Assembly (NCBI RefSeq): GCF_900088535.1
Contig: NZ_LT578417.1
Location: 1,922,001-1,986,000, forward strand
DNA: 64,000 nucleotides
DNA from: Cyanobium sp. NIES-981
GTDB taxonomy: Bacteria; Cyanobacteriota; Cyanobacteriia; PCC-6307; Cyanobiaceae
Direction of reading: 5' to 3'
Numbering within the stretch: the stretch's first letter is position 1; the number at the start of each line of letters is the position of its first letter. Positions 47,769 through 57,073 of the stretch are shown in pieces. A program made the position numbers and the translations under genes. The notes under the pieces were generated by a model. It ran no database searches. It was not told the origin of the DNA and saw nothing but the letters and a program-made list of their open reading frames with translations.

Positions 47769-48640
47769 CGTCCTCCCGTTCCACCTCCTCCCGTTCCGCC
47801 CCGCCGCGGCCCTCCCGCACCGGGTCCCCGGGCCGCAACGCCCTGATCGCCCTGCTGCTGCTCTGGAGCCTCGGGCCGATGCTGTGGCAGCTCTACACCT
47901 CCCTGCGCACCCCGGAAGCGCTGCTGGCCGGCGCCGGCGGCCTCGGCCGCGGCTGGACCCTGGCCAACTACGGCGCCGTGCTCAGCGGCGATCCCCCCTT
48001 CTGGCGCTATCTGCTCAACAGCACCGTGGTGGGGGCCCTGAGCACCCTGCTCACCCTGGTGCTCGCCATCCCCTGCGCCTACGCCCTCAGCCGCCGCCAG
48101 GGACTGCTGCGGCTGCTGATCGGCGGCGGCCTGCTGGCGGCAGCCGTGTTCCCCTACGTGCTGCTGTTCCTGGCCCTGCTGGAGGTGGCGCGGCAGTTCG
48201 GCCTGGCCAACAACCTGCTGGCCCTCTGCCTGCCCTACGCCGGCCTCTCCCTGCCCCTGGCCCTGCTGCTGCTGCAGGCGGCCTTCGCCGAGCTGCCGGT
48301 GGAGCTGGAGGAGAACGCCGTGCTGGAGGGCTTCAGCCTGGCCCAGCGCCTGCGCTGGATCCTGCTGCCCCTGATGGGCCCCTCGGTGGTGAGCACGGGC
48401 CTGCTGGTGTTCCTGTTCAGCTGGAACGAGTTCCCGATCGCCCTCACCTGGCTGAGCCGCACCGACCTGCTCACCCTGGCGCCGGCCATGGCCCGGATCG
48501 CCGGGTCCTCGGTGTTTACGGTGCCCTACGGCGCCTTCGCCGCCGCCACCGTGCTCGGCAGCGTGCCGCTGCTGGCCCTGCTGCTGCTGTTCCAGCGCCA
48601 GATCGTGGCCGGCCTCACCCAGGGAGCGATCAAAGGATGA
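47765..48640 (+). CDS. ggtD: GG ABC transporter, permease 2
   Basis: 291 residues, MalG-type. A Ser/Arg-rich N-terminus is followed by six helices and the EAA motif (ELEENAVLEGFSLAQRLRWILLPLMGP). It overlaps ggtC (ATGA) and ggtA (ATGA), implying matched synthesis of subunits. Confidence 0.9.
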   Translation: MTSSRSTSSRSAPPRPSRTGSPGRNALIALLLLWSLGPMLWQLYTSLRTPEALLAGAGGLGRGWTLANYGAVLSGDPPFWRYLLNSTVVGALSTLLTLVLAIPCAYALSRRQGLLRLLIGGGLLAAAVFPYVLLFLALLEVARQFGLANNLLALCLPYAGLSLPLALLLLQAAFAELPVELEENAVLEGFSLAQRLRWILLPLMGPSVVSTGLLVFLFSWNEFPIALTWLSRTDLLTLAPAMARIAGSSVFTVPYGAFAAATVLGSVPLLALLLLFQRQIVAGLTQGAIKG

Positions 48641-49623
48641 GCAGCACGACCCCGGCCCTGCGCCTGGACAGGCTGGAGCGGCGCCTGGACGGCAAGGTGA
48701 TCCTGGCCGGCATCGACCTTTCGGTGGAGGCTGGTGAATGCCTCGCCCTGCTGGGGCCGAGCGGCTGCGGCAAGAGCACGATCCTGCGCCTGATCGCCGG
48801 GCTCGATCAGCCCGATGGCGGGCGGATCCTCCTCGACGGCCGCGACCTGACCGGGGTGGAGGCGGGCCGGCGCCAGGTGGCGATGGTGTTCCAGAGCTAC
48901 GCGCTCTACCCCCACCTCAGCGTGGCGCGCAACCTCTCGCTGGGCATGGAGCTGCGGGGCGTGCCGCGGCAGCGCCGCCAGGAGGCCATGGCCCGGGTGC
49001 TGGCGATGCTGCAGCTGGAGGGCTTCCGCGATCGCCGCCCGGCCGACCTCTCCGGCGGGCAGCGCCAGCGGGTGGCCCTGGCCCGGGCCCTGCTGCGGGA
49101 GCCGCGGGTGTTCCTGCTGGACGAACCGATGAGCAACCTCGATGCCCAGTTGCGCGAGGAGCTGCGGCCCCAGCTGCGCGCCATCCTCTGCGGCGGCCAG
49201 GCGCCGGTGGTGTACGTGACCCACGACCAGCAGGAGGCCATGGGCATCGCCGACCGCATCGCCGTGCTGCAGGACGGCCGGCTGCAGCAGTGCGGCACCC
49301 CCCAGGAGCTCTACGGCCGGCCCGCCAACGTGGTGGTGGCCAGCTTCATCGGCCGCCCCCAGATCAACCTGCTGCCGATGGACGACGGCACCGTGCTCGG
49401 CATCCGGCCCGAACACCTCCATCCGGTGGCGGAGGGGGGATTGCCGGTGCAGGTGCGCAGCCGCGAGTGGCATGGCGCCAGCCAGCAGCTCACCCTGGCC
49501 AGCCGCCACGGCGAGCTGCGCTGGACCACCGGCGGCAGCCAGGAGATCGGCGCGGCGCTGCAGCTGGGCTGGGACCCCTGCCACGAACATCGCTTCCACC
49601 AGGCCAGCGGAGAGCGCTGCTGA
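48637..49623 (+). CDS. ggtA: GG ABC transporter, ATPase subunit
   Basis: 328 residues of the MalK/UgpC type. Walker A GPSGCGKST (40-48), Q-loop VFQSYALYPH, signature LSGGQRQRVALARALL, Walker B VFLLDEP and the switch His in VTHDQQEAM. The C-terminal regulatory OB-like domain (VLGIRPEHLHPV) is somewhat short. ATG 48637 overlaps the ggtD stop. The frame open from 47884 is a shadow. Confidence 0.93.
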   Translation: MSSTTPALRLDRLERRLDGKVILAGIDLSVEAGECLALLGPSGCGKSTILRLIAGLDQPDGGRILLDGRDLTGVEAGRRQVAMVFQSYALYPHLSVARNLSLGMELRGVPRQRRQEAMARVLAMLQLEGFRDRRPADLSGGQRQRVALARALLREPRVFLLDEPMSNLDAQLREELRPQLRAILCGGQAPVVYVTHDQQEAMGIADRIAVLQDGRLQQCGTPQELYGRPANVVVASFIGRPQINLLPMDDGTVLGIRPEHLHPVAEGGLPVQVRSREWHGASQQLTLASRHGELRWTTGGSQEIGAALQLGWDPCHEHRFHQASGERC

Positions 49624-49722
49624 AGCCCGGGGGGCCAACAGCCGAGCAGCCTGCAACAGCCGCTGGCGCCGCCCGGCGGAGGCGCCTAGACCCGGAGCAG
49701 AGAGCCGAGGCGCTGGTGCCGG

Positions 49723-51438
49723 ATGCCCGATCCCCAGGTGCGTTGGTGGGAAGGCTGTGTGATCTACGAGGTGATGCCGCGCAGCTTCGCCGACGCCGAC
49801 GGTGACGGCATCGGCGATCTGGCCGGCATCGCCGCCAAGCTGGCCTACCTGGAGTGGCTGGGGGTGGACGCGATCTGGCTGACGCCGATCTACCCCTCCC
49901 CCCTCAAGGACGGCGGCTACGACATCACCGACTTCACCGCCATCCACCCGGAGCTCGGCGGCCTCGAGGATCTGACGCGGCTGCTGGAGGAGGCCCAGGC
50001 CCGCGGAATCCGCGTGGTGCTCGATCTGGTGCTGAACCACACCAGCGTGCTGCACCCCTGGTTCCAGCGGGCCCGCTGGGCCGCCAAGGGCAGCCCCGAG
50101 CGCGACTTCTACGTGTGGCGCGACGACGACCGCAGCTACGCCGAGGCGCCGGTGCTGTTCCGCCACTTCGAGGAGTCGAACTGGGAATGGGACGCGGTGG
50201 CCGGCCAGTACTACCTGCACCGCTTCCTGCGCCACCAGCCCGACCTCAACTACGCCAACCCGGCCGTGCAGGAGGAGATGCTGGCGGTGGTGGACTTCTG
50301 GCTGGCCCAGGGGGTGGACGGCTTCCGCCTCGACGCCGTGCCCTTTCTGTTCGAGCAGGAGGGCAGCCGCTGTGAGGGCCTGCCCGAAACCCACGCCTTC
50401 CTGCGGCGACTGCGCCGGCGGGTGGACGCCTGCGGCCGGGAGGTGCTGCTGCTGGCGGAGGCCATCCAGCCCGTGCAGGAATCGGCGCCCTACCTGGCGG
50501 AGGGGGAACTGCACGCCGCCTTCGAGTTCGGGCTCACCGCCCACCTGTTCGCGGCGGTGGCACGGGGCCGCTGCGATCAGCTGCGCCGCTGCCTGCGCGA
50601 GGCCCAGGCCACGGTGCCGGGCTGCCGCTGGGCCCTGCCGCTGCGCAACCACGACGAGCTCTGGCTGGGGGACGGCCATCTGGTGGACGAATCCGTGATC
50701 GAGGCGGTGCGCACCGGCTTCCCCAACGCGGAGGGGCACTGGCTGAACTGGGGCATCAACCGGCGCCTCGCCCCCCTGCTCAACGGCGACCCGCGCCCCA
50801 ACACGCTGCTGCACGGGCTGATCTACAGCCTGCCGGGCATCCCCTGCCTGTACTACGGCGACGAGCTGGGCATGGGCGACTGGCCCGGCCTGCGGGACCG
50901 GGACGCCAACCGCACGCCGATGGCCTGGACGCCGGAGCGCAACGGCGGCTTCTCCACCGCCCCCGATCCGCTGCTGGTGCTCCCCCCCATCACCGCACCC
51001 GGCTACGACTACCGCGTGGTGAACGTGGCGGTGCAGCAGCAGCTCTCCGGCTCCCTGCTCAACTGGCACCACCGCATGCTCACCAGCCGCCGGCAGCTGC
51101 CGGCCCTGCGCTCCGGCGACTTCCAGCTGCTGGAGAGCGGCCACCCCAGCGTGCTCTGCTACGCGCGCCGCAGCGAGGACATGACGGTGATGGTGGCCGC
51201 CAATCTCTCGGCCGCCGGGGCCTCCACCCAGCTCGACCTGGACCGCTGGCGCGGCAGCCGGGTGCGGGAGGTGCTCTGGGGCTGCGAGTTCCCCGCCGCC
51301 AGTGACGCCTGGTACGTGTACCTGCCGGCCTACGGGTTCTTCTGGTGGCTGGTGGGCGAACCCGACGCCGACTCAGCCACCGACTCCAGCGTGGTCTCCG
51401 CCGCCGCCGGCCGGCCCGGCGCGTCAGCGAGCTCCTGA
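49723..51438 (+). CDS. TreS-like GH13 enzyme (trehalose synthase / maltose glucosyltransferase type)
   Basis: 571 residues. The opening MPRSFADADGDGIGDLAGI is TreS-like. GH13 motifs are DLVLNHTS, GFRLDAVPFLFEQEG (nucleophile Asp), LLLAEAIQP (acid/base Glu) and LRNHDELWL (third Asp), with IPCLYYGDELGMGDW following. The order and spacing are those of TreS without a maltokinase fusion. Sitting in the GG cluster it may interconvert maltose and trehalose, or act on GG; the sequence does not decide. The last 109 bp overlap the 3' end of glpD on the other strand. Confidence 0.82.
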   Translation: MPDPQVRWWEGCVIYEVMPRSFADADGDGIGDLAGIAAKLAYLEWLGVDAIWLTPIYPSPLKDGGYDITDFTAIHPELGGLEDLTRLLEEAQARGIRVVLDLVLNHTSVLHPWFQRARWAAKGSPERDFYVWRDDDRSYAEAPVLFRHFEESNWEWDAVAGQYYLHRFLRHQPDLNYANPAVQEEMLAVVDFWLAQGVDGFRLDAVPFLFEQEGSRCEGLPETHAFLRRLRRRVDACGREVLLLAEAIQPVQESAPYLAEGELHAAFEFGLTAHLFAAVARGRCDQLRRCLREAQATVPGCRWALPLRNHDELWLGDGHLVDESVIEAVRTGFPNAEGHWLNWGINRRLAPLLNGDPRPNTLLHGLIYSLPGIPCLYYGDELGMGDWPGLRDRDANRTPMAWTPERNGGFSTAPDPLLVLPPITAPGYDYRVVNVAVQQQLSGSLLNWHHRMLTSRRQLPALRSGDFQLLESGHPSVLCYARRSEDMTVMVAANLSAAGASTQLDLDRWRGSRVREVLWGCEFPAASDAWYVYLPAYGFFWWLVGEPDADSATDSSVVSAAAGRPGASASS

Positions 51439-52943
51439 TCCAGCAGCTCCTGCACCAGCGGGGTGAGCCGCTCCGCCTCGGCCGTGTCCACGAAGCTCAG
51501 GCGGCAGCGACGGGCCAGCACATCCTCGGGGCTGCGGGCCCATTCATGGCGGGCCGCATGGCGCACCTCGGAGGCGGTGAGGGGGATCACGGCACTGAGG
51601 GGCTCCCACTCCTGCGGCGTGGCGGCGCAGGCCAGCACGGCTTCGGCCTGCAGCCCGTGGCTGGCCAGCAGGTGCCGCACCAGCTGCGGGCCATGGTGCT
51701 CCAGGAGGCGATGCTCGAGGGCCGCCAGTTCCCGGCGGGTGGCCTCGGGGCTGGCGGCGGCCCCCAGGATCGGCGTCGGCCCCGCCGGCTCGCCCAGGGG
51801 ATGGCCCAGCTGGGCCGCCACGGCCTCCAGACCATCGAGGGCCATGGGCCGGCAGGTGGTCCACTTGCCCCCCATCACGCTGATCAGGCCCGAGGGGAGG
51901 GTCTCCACCTCGTGCTCCCGCACCACGGTGGCCGTGTCGCCGGTGGCGGCAGCGGCGGGCCGCAGCAGCGGCCGGGCTCCGGCCCAGCGGCTGGCCACCT
52001 CCGGTTCGCCGTGCCCGGGGAACCAGCGGCGCACGTAGCTGAGCAGGTAGGCCTCTTCCTCCGCACTCGGCTGGTTGGCCTCCGCCAGCGGGCAGGGCGT
52101 GTCGGTGGTGCCCACCAGGGTGCGGCCGAAGAAGGGCAGCATGAACAGCACCCGCCCATCCGCGGTGGAGGGGATGAGCAGGCCGGTGCCGCCGGGGCAG
52201 AGGTTGGCCTTGAGCACCACGTGCATGCCGCGGCTGGCCTGCAGCCGCGGTGGCTGCTCGGGATCGGCCAGGCGGCGGATCGCGTCGGCGCCGATGCCGG
52301 TGGCGTTGAGCACCACCCGCGCCGGCAGCTCGCGGCGCTCGCCGCTGCGGGCGTCCTCCACCACCGCGCCGGCGAGGCGATCGCCCTGGCGCAGCAGCTC
52401 CACCACCCGGGTGCGGGTGTGCACGGTCACGCCCAGAGCCTGGGCGGTGCGGGCGATCAGCAGATTCAGCCGGGCATCGTCGAACTGGCCGTCGCTGTAG
52501 GCCACGCCGCTGAAGCCCGGCGCCAGCTCGGGCAACTGCCGCCGCACCGCCTGCCGGCCCAGCCAGCGGCTGGCGCCGATGCCGCGGCGGCCGGCCAGCA
52601 GGTCGTAGAGACTCAGGCCCATGCCGTAATAGGCCTGCTGCAGGAAGCCGGCCGTGGGCAGCAGCAGTTCCAGGCGCTGGGCCAGGAACGGCACCGCCTC
52701 CAGCCAGAACCCCCGTTCCCCCAGGGCCTCCCGCACCAGCTGCAGCTGGCGCCAGTCGAGCCGCTTGAAGGCCAGCTCGAGATAGCGCACGCCGCCGTGC
52801 AGCAGCTTGGTGCTGCGGCTGCTGGTGCCGAGGGCGATGTCGCCCGCCTCCACCAGGGTCACCGAGAGCCCCCGGCGCACGGCCTCGAGCGCCACGGTGG
52901 CGCCGGTGGCGCCACCGCCGATCACAAGCAGATCCACGGTCAT
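51330..52943 (-). CDS. glpD: Glycerol-3-phosphate dehydrogenase (FAD-dependent)
   Basis: 537 residues. N-terminal FAD motif VIGGGATGATVALEA, the GlpD signature LGTSSRSTKLLHGGVRYLE, VMGGKWTTCRPMA near the end of the catalytic domain, and a C-terminal helical domain. It oxidises glycerol-3-phosphate to DHAP with electrons to quinone. In the GG context it balances the acceptor pool of GgpS. The start abuts the glpK stop (TGA then ATG). The low-complexity tail overlaps the TreS-like gene. Confidence 0.95.
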   Translation of the reverse strand: MTVDLLVIGGGATGATVALEAVRRGLSVTLVEAGDIALGTSSRSTKLLHGGVRYLELAFKRLDWRQLQLVREALGERGFWLEAVPFLAQRLELLLPTAGFLQQAYYGMGLSLYDLLAGRRGIGASRWLGRQAVRRQLPELAPGFSGVAYSDGQFDDARLNLLIARTAQALGVTVHTRTRVVELLRQGDRLAGAVVEDARSGERRELPARVVLNATGIGADAIRRLADPEQPPRLQASRGMHVVLKANLCPGGTGLLIPSTADGRVLFMLPFFGRTLVGTTDTPCPLAEANQPSAEEEAYLLSYVRRWFPGHGEPEVASRWAGARPLLRPAAAATGDTATVVREHEVETLPSGLISVMGGKWTTCRPMALDGLEAVAAQLGHPLGEPAGPTPILGAAASPEATRRELAALEHRLLEHHGPQLVRHLLASHGLQAEAVLACAATPQEWEPLSAVIPLTASEVRHAARHEWARSPEDVLARRCRLSFVDTAEAERLTPLVQELLDQELADAPGRPAAAETTLESVAESASGSPTSHQKNP

Positions 52944-54527
52944 TCAGGCAGCTCCGGTGAGGGTGGTGGTGGTCGTCGTCGTCGTGGTGCTCTGCCGCGG
53001 CGGGCCGGCGGCGTCAGGGGCGCTGTCCTCGGTCTGCCAGTGCAGGCTGCGCTCCACCGCCTGCCGCCAGCGCCGGCGCCAGGCCTGGCGCTGCTCCACC
53101 CCCAGGGCGGGTTCGAAACGGCGTGCCCCGGGCGCCTCGGCCAGGCCACTCCAGGCCTCGAGCCCCGGCAGCAGGCCGGCCTGCACCCCGGCCAGCAGGG
53201 CCACCCCGCGGCTGGTGCTCTCCAGGTCGGCGCGGCGCCGCACCGGCACCCCGGTGGCATCCGCCTGGGCCTGCAGCAGCAGATCGGCCGCCGCGGCCCC
53301 GCCGTCGGCGGCGAGGTCCTGCAGAGGGGCGCCCAGGGCCTGCTCGGCCAGCTCCACCAGGGTGGCCACCGCCAGGGCGATGCCCTCGAGGGTGGCGCGG
53401 GCGATCTGGGCCGGTCCGGTGTCGCGGGTGAGGCCGATCAGCAGCCCCCGCGCGTAGGGGTCCCAGTGGGGCGTGCCCCAGCCGGTGAAGGCGGGCACCA
53501 GCATCACGCCGCCGCTGCTGCTGCAGCCCGCCGCCAGGCCATTCACCTGATCCGAGCGCTCGATCAGGCGCAGGCCATCGCGCAGCCACTGGATCGCCGT
53601 ACCGGCGTTGAACAGGCTGCCCTCGAGGCAGTAGGTGGGCCGGCCGTCGGCGTCGGTCCAGCCCACGGTGCTGAGCAGGCCGGCGGAGGAGCGCTGGATC
53701 GTGGCACCGGTGTTGATCACCAGGAAGGCGCCGGTGCCGTAGGTGCACTTGCCCTCCCCCACCGCCAGACAGCTCTGGCCCAGGGTGGCGGCCTGCTGGT
53801 CGCCCAGCATCGCCGTGATCGGCACGCCGGCGAAGGGCAGACCGGCGGCGATGCTGCCGAAGGCCGCCCGGCAGGGGAGCAGTTCCGGCAGCGCCTGCTC
53901 CGGCACCCCCAGGGCAGCGGCGAGGTCGCCCGCCCACTGGAGCCGCTCCAGATCCATCAGCAGGGTGCGGCTGGCGTTGCTGCAGTCGGTGGCATGGCGG
54001 CCGCACAGGTGCCACAGCAGCCAGCTGTCCACGGTGCCGAAGCACAGCTCCCCGGCGGCCGCCGCGGCGGCCACGGCCGGCCGCTCCCGCAGCGACCACA
54101 CGATCTTGCTGGCACTGAAGTAGGGGTCCACCAGCAGGCCGGTGCGCTGCCGCAGGGTGGCCTCCAGGCCCTGTCGCTTCCACTCGGCGCAGAGGGAGGC
54201 GGTGCGGCCGTCCTGCCACACGATCGCCGGCGCCAGCGGCTCGCCGCTGCCGCGGCGCCAGAGCACCGTGGTTTCGCGCTGGTTGGCGATGCCGCAGGCC
54301 GCCACCGCCCGGCGCTGCTCCTCGCTGATGGCGCGCTCCAGCTCCTGCAGGGCGGCGAGCTGGCTGCGCCAGATCGCCTCGGGGTCCTGCTCCACCCAGC
54401 CATCGGCGGGATAGCGGCACTCCAGCGGGGCCCCGCAGCAGGCCACCTGGCGGCCGGAGCTGTCGTAGAGGGCGGCGCGGGAACTGGTGGTGCCCTGGTC
54501 GATGCTGAGGAAGAGCGCTGAACCCAT
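52944..54527 (-). CDS. glpK: Glycerol kinase
   Basis: 527 residues, FGGY kinase. Begins LFLSIDQGTTSSRAALYD (ATP phosphate-binding), WVEQDPEAIWRSQ, NQRETTVLWRRGSGEPLAPAIVWQD and MLGDQQAATLGQSCL, with a late GGGAAADLLLQ-like segment. It makes glycerol-3-phosphate, the GgpS acceptor. The end carries nine consecutive Thr encoded by an ACC/ACG microsatellite (about 52961-52989). The ATG at 54527 is chosen over the longer frame; glpD follows without a gap. Confidence 0.95.
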   Translation of the reverse strand: MGSALFLSIDQGTTSSRAALYDSSGRQVACCGAPLECRYPADGWVEQDPEAIWRSQLAALQELERAISEEQRRAVAACGIANQRETTVLWRRGSGEPLAPAIVWQDGRTASLCAEWKRQGLEATLRQRTGLLVDPYFSASKIVWSLRERPAVAAAAAAGELCFGTVDSWLLWHLCGRHATDCSNASRTLLMDLERLQWAGDLAAALGVPEQALPELLPCRAAFGSIAAGLPFAGVPITAMLGDQQAATLGQSCLAVGEGKCTYGTGAFLVINTGATIQRSSAGLLSTVGWTDADGRPTYCLEGSLFNAGTAIQWLRDGLRLIERSDQVNGLAAGCSSSGGVMLVPAFTGWGTPHWDPYARGLLIGLTRDTGPAQIARATLEGIALAVATLVELAEQALGAPLQDLAADGGAAAADLLLQAQADATGVPVRRRADLESTSRGVALLAGVQAGLLPGLEAWSGLAEAPGARRFEPALGVEQRQAWRRRWRQAVERSLHWQTEDSAPDAAGPPRQSTTTTTTTTTLTGAA

Positions 54528-54625
54528 GCAGTCGTTTCTTTTGAGTTTGGTAACACAGAAGAGCCGGCCTGAAGCCCTGAACAAGCAAAAAGAAAGAAAT
54601 CGAAAGCTGCTCAAGCCCCGGCCCG

Positions 54626-55867
54626 ATGCTCCAGCCTGGGGCCACATCCCCGGATCCCATGCCCCTCTCTCCCCATGCCCTGAGCCCGGACGCTCTGCTC
54701 GACGACCTGGCCCATCCGGGCGAGCTGCTGGTCGTGCAGGACCTCGATGGGGTGTGCATGGAGCTGGTGCACGACCCGCGCCAGCGGCGGATGGATCCGG
54801 CCTACCTGCGGGCTGCCCGCAGGCTGGAGGGGCAGTTCGCCGTGCTCACCAACGGCGAGCACGAGGGCAGCCGGGGGGTGAACCGGGTGGTGGAGGCGGC
54901 CCTGGCGGGCCAGGCCGATCCCGCCGCCGAGGGGCTTTACCTGCCCGGGCTGGCGGCGGGCGGCGTGCAGCTGCAGGACCGCTTCGCGCGGGTGAGCCAC
55001 CCGGGGGTGAGCGCCGGCGAGATCGCCTTTCTCGCCGCGGTGCCCGAGCAGCTGCAGCGCCGCCTGCTGGAGCGGCTGCCGGCCCTGCTGCCGCGGCTCG
55101 GGGCCGAGCGGCGCGCCGCCCTGGTGGAGGCGGCCGTGCTCGACAACCCCCTCTCCCCGAGCCTCAACCTCAACGGCCTGTTCGCCGCTGTGGAGGGTGA
55201 CGTGGGCCGTCAGCAGGACCTGCAGCAGCTGGCGCTGGAGGTGATGGGGCAACTGCTGGAGCGGGCCGCCGGCGCAGGGCTGGGCGACGCGTTCTTCCTC
55301 CACCTGGCTCCGAACCTGGGCAGCCGCGACGGCCGCGAGCAGCTCAAGCCCGCCGGCGAGGCCGGCACCGGCACCACCGACTTCCAGCTGATGCTGCGCG
55401 GCGCCCTCAAGGAGGTGGGCCTGCTGGTGCTGCTCAACCAGGCGATCGGGCGCCGCAGCGGCACCGCTCCCCTCGGCGCCGCCTTCAACGTGCGCACCGC
55501 CCCCCATGACCACCCCAGCCTGCTGGAGCTGGCCCGCTCGGCCATCCCGCCGGCCCTGATGCCGCGGCTGGTGGGGGTGGGCGACACGATCACCTCGGTG
55601 CCGGCACCCGGCGGCGGCTGGCTGCGGGGCGGCAGCGACCGCGGCTTCCTCACCCTGCTGCAGGAGCTGGGGGAGGTGTTCGGCACCGCCAACCGGGTGG
55701 TGCTGGTGGACAGCAGCGGCGGCGCCGTGGACCGCCCCTGCCACGCCGGTGGCGATCTGGCCGGCCTCACCGACCCGCAGGATCCCCTGCGGATCGACGC
55801 CAGCCTCCCCGGCGGGCCGCGCCAGTACGTGGCGCTGTTCCAGGAACTGGCGGAGCGCAGGAGCTGA
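54626..55867 (+). CDS. ggpP: Glucosylglycerol-3-phosphate phosphatase
   Basis: 413 residues of the StpA/GgpP family, which dephosphorylates GG-phosphate to GG. HAD-like start motif VVQDLDGVCMELV (nucleophile Asp), FAVLTNGEHEGSRGVNRVVE, and a late VGVGDTITSVPAPGGGWLRGGSDRGFLTLLQ with acidic metal ligands. The ATG at 54659 is an alternative start. Divergent from glpK, with an AT-rich gap of 98 bp that must hold both promoters. Confidence 0.92.
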   Translation: MLQPGATSPDPMPLSPHALSPDALLDDLAHPGELLVVQDLDGVCMELVHDPRQRRMDPAYLRAARRLEGQFAVLTNGEHEGSRGVNRVVEAALAGQADPAAEGLYLPGLAAGGVQLQDRFARVSHPGVSAGEIAFLAAVPEQLQRRLLERLPALLPRLGAERRAALVEAAVLDNPLSPSLNLNGLFAAVEGDVGRQQDLQQLALEVMGQLLERAAGAGLGDAFFLHLAPNLGSRDGREQLKPAGEAGTGTTDFQLMLRGALKEVGLLVLLNQAIGRRSGTAPLGAAFNVRTAPHDHPSLLELARSAIPPALMPRLVGVGDTITSVPAPGGGWLRGGSDRGFLTLLQELGEVFGTANRVVLVDSSGGAVDRPCHAGGDLAGLTDPQDPLRIDASLPGGPRQYVALFQELAERRS

Positions 55868-55903
55868 CCCTCCTGGCTGGACCCGTGGAGCTGGGGCCGC
55901 CGC

Positions 55904-57073
55904 TCAGCCGGCGAGCCCGAGCTCCCGCTCCATGCCAGCGAGCACCACATCAGCCACCAGCTGGATGCGGAAACGGCAGTGCTCGGTGGTGGTGGCATCG
56001 AAGCGGCCGTGCTCCCAGTACTTGTTGCTGCCGGCGCCGCCGCCGCACAGCCCGAAGTAGTCGCAGCTGGCCCGGCAGCGCTCCACGCCGGCACGGATCT
56101 CCCGGTGCACCTGCTGAAACTTGTCGCTGGCCGCCAGGTCCACCAGGCGGTCGTGCTGCACATGGCCGAAGGCGAACGTGCCGAAGCGCTCGGTGTGCAC
56201 CGACAGCAGCTCGGGGTCGAAGGTGGACACATGGCCCCGGGCATCCACGTTCACGATCACGAAGGGGGTGTTCATGTCGGTGTGATCCAGGCGCCCATCA
56301 CTGCAGGCCAGGCTGGTGATCCCCTCGAACTCACGGATGCGCAGGGCGCCGGGATACTCGCGGCAGCGCTGCCAGATCCGCTCCATGAACCGCCGGTAGC
56401 GCCCCTCCAGGGCCGGACGCTCAGCGGCGCCGGTCTCGAGGCTCGAATGGGCGTTGGCCCCCTCGGTTTCCTCCATGTTGAAGCCCACGTCGGCGATGCC
56501 GTGCTCCAGGAAGAAAGCGGCGATGGCGTCGGCGTGGTCGAGCCCATCGGCGGTGAGCACGCTGATCACCTCGAAGGGGATGCCGCAGCGCTGCAGCCAG
56601 CCCACGCCCCGCATGGCCGCCGCATGGGTGGGCAGGCCGGTGCGGGTCACCCGGTGGGCGTCATGCAGGAAGGCAGGGCCGTCGAGGCTCACCCCCACGT
56701 GAATGTCGTTGCGGGCGAAGCACTCGCACCAGGCCTCGGTGATCACCGTGGCGTTGGTCTGCAGCGACTGCACCACCGTGGTGGGCGGCAGCCCGTGGCG
56801 CGCCAGAACGCCCCGGATCCGTGCGGTGGCCTCGTCGTAGAAGCGGATCGGCACGGTGAGCGGCTCCCCTGCGTGCCAGAGCAGGGTGAAGCCTCCATCG
56901 AAGAAGGGACTCTCCAGCACCCGCTCCAGGGCGGCCTCCAGCAGCTCGAAGCTCAGGCGGGTGCGGTCGCCCCGATCGGGCAGGTAGCAGTAGTCGCAGT
57001 CGAGGTTGCAGAAGGGGGTGGGCTGCAGCACCAGCAGCCGCACCGGCCCGAATCCCGCCACCGCCGGATCCAT
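55904..57073 (-). CDS. grrM: GrrM/OscB-type radical SAM/SPASM cyclophane-forming maturase
   Basis: 389 residues. The radical SAM cluster motif CNLDCDYC supplies C22, C26 and C29. A C-terminal SPASM region has Cys-rich CRASCDYFGLCGGG and later EHCRF. GrrM enzymes form three-residue cyclophane crosslinks in a Gly-rich precursor. The start overlaps the stop of that precursor gene by one base (TGATG), so the pair is coupled. Confidence 0.92.
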   Translation of the reverse strand: MDPAVAGFGPVRLLVLQPTPFCNLDCDYCYLPDRGDRTRLSFELLEAALERVLESPFFDGGFTLLWHAGEPLTVPIRFYDEATARIRGVLARHGLPPTTVVQSLQTNATVITEAWCECFARNDIHVGVSLDGPAFLHDAHRVTRTGLPTHAAAMRGVGWLQRCGIPFEVISVLTADGLDHADAIAAFFLEHGIADVGFNMEETEGANAHSSLETGAAERPALEGRYRRFMERIWQRCREYPGALRIREFEGITSLACSDGRLDHTDMNTPFVIVNVDARGHVSTFDPELLSVHTERFGTFAFGHVQHDRLVDLAASDKFQQVHREIRAGVERCRASCDYFGLCGGGAGSNKYWEHGRFDATTTEHCRFRIQLVADVVLAGMERELGLAG

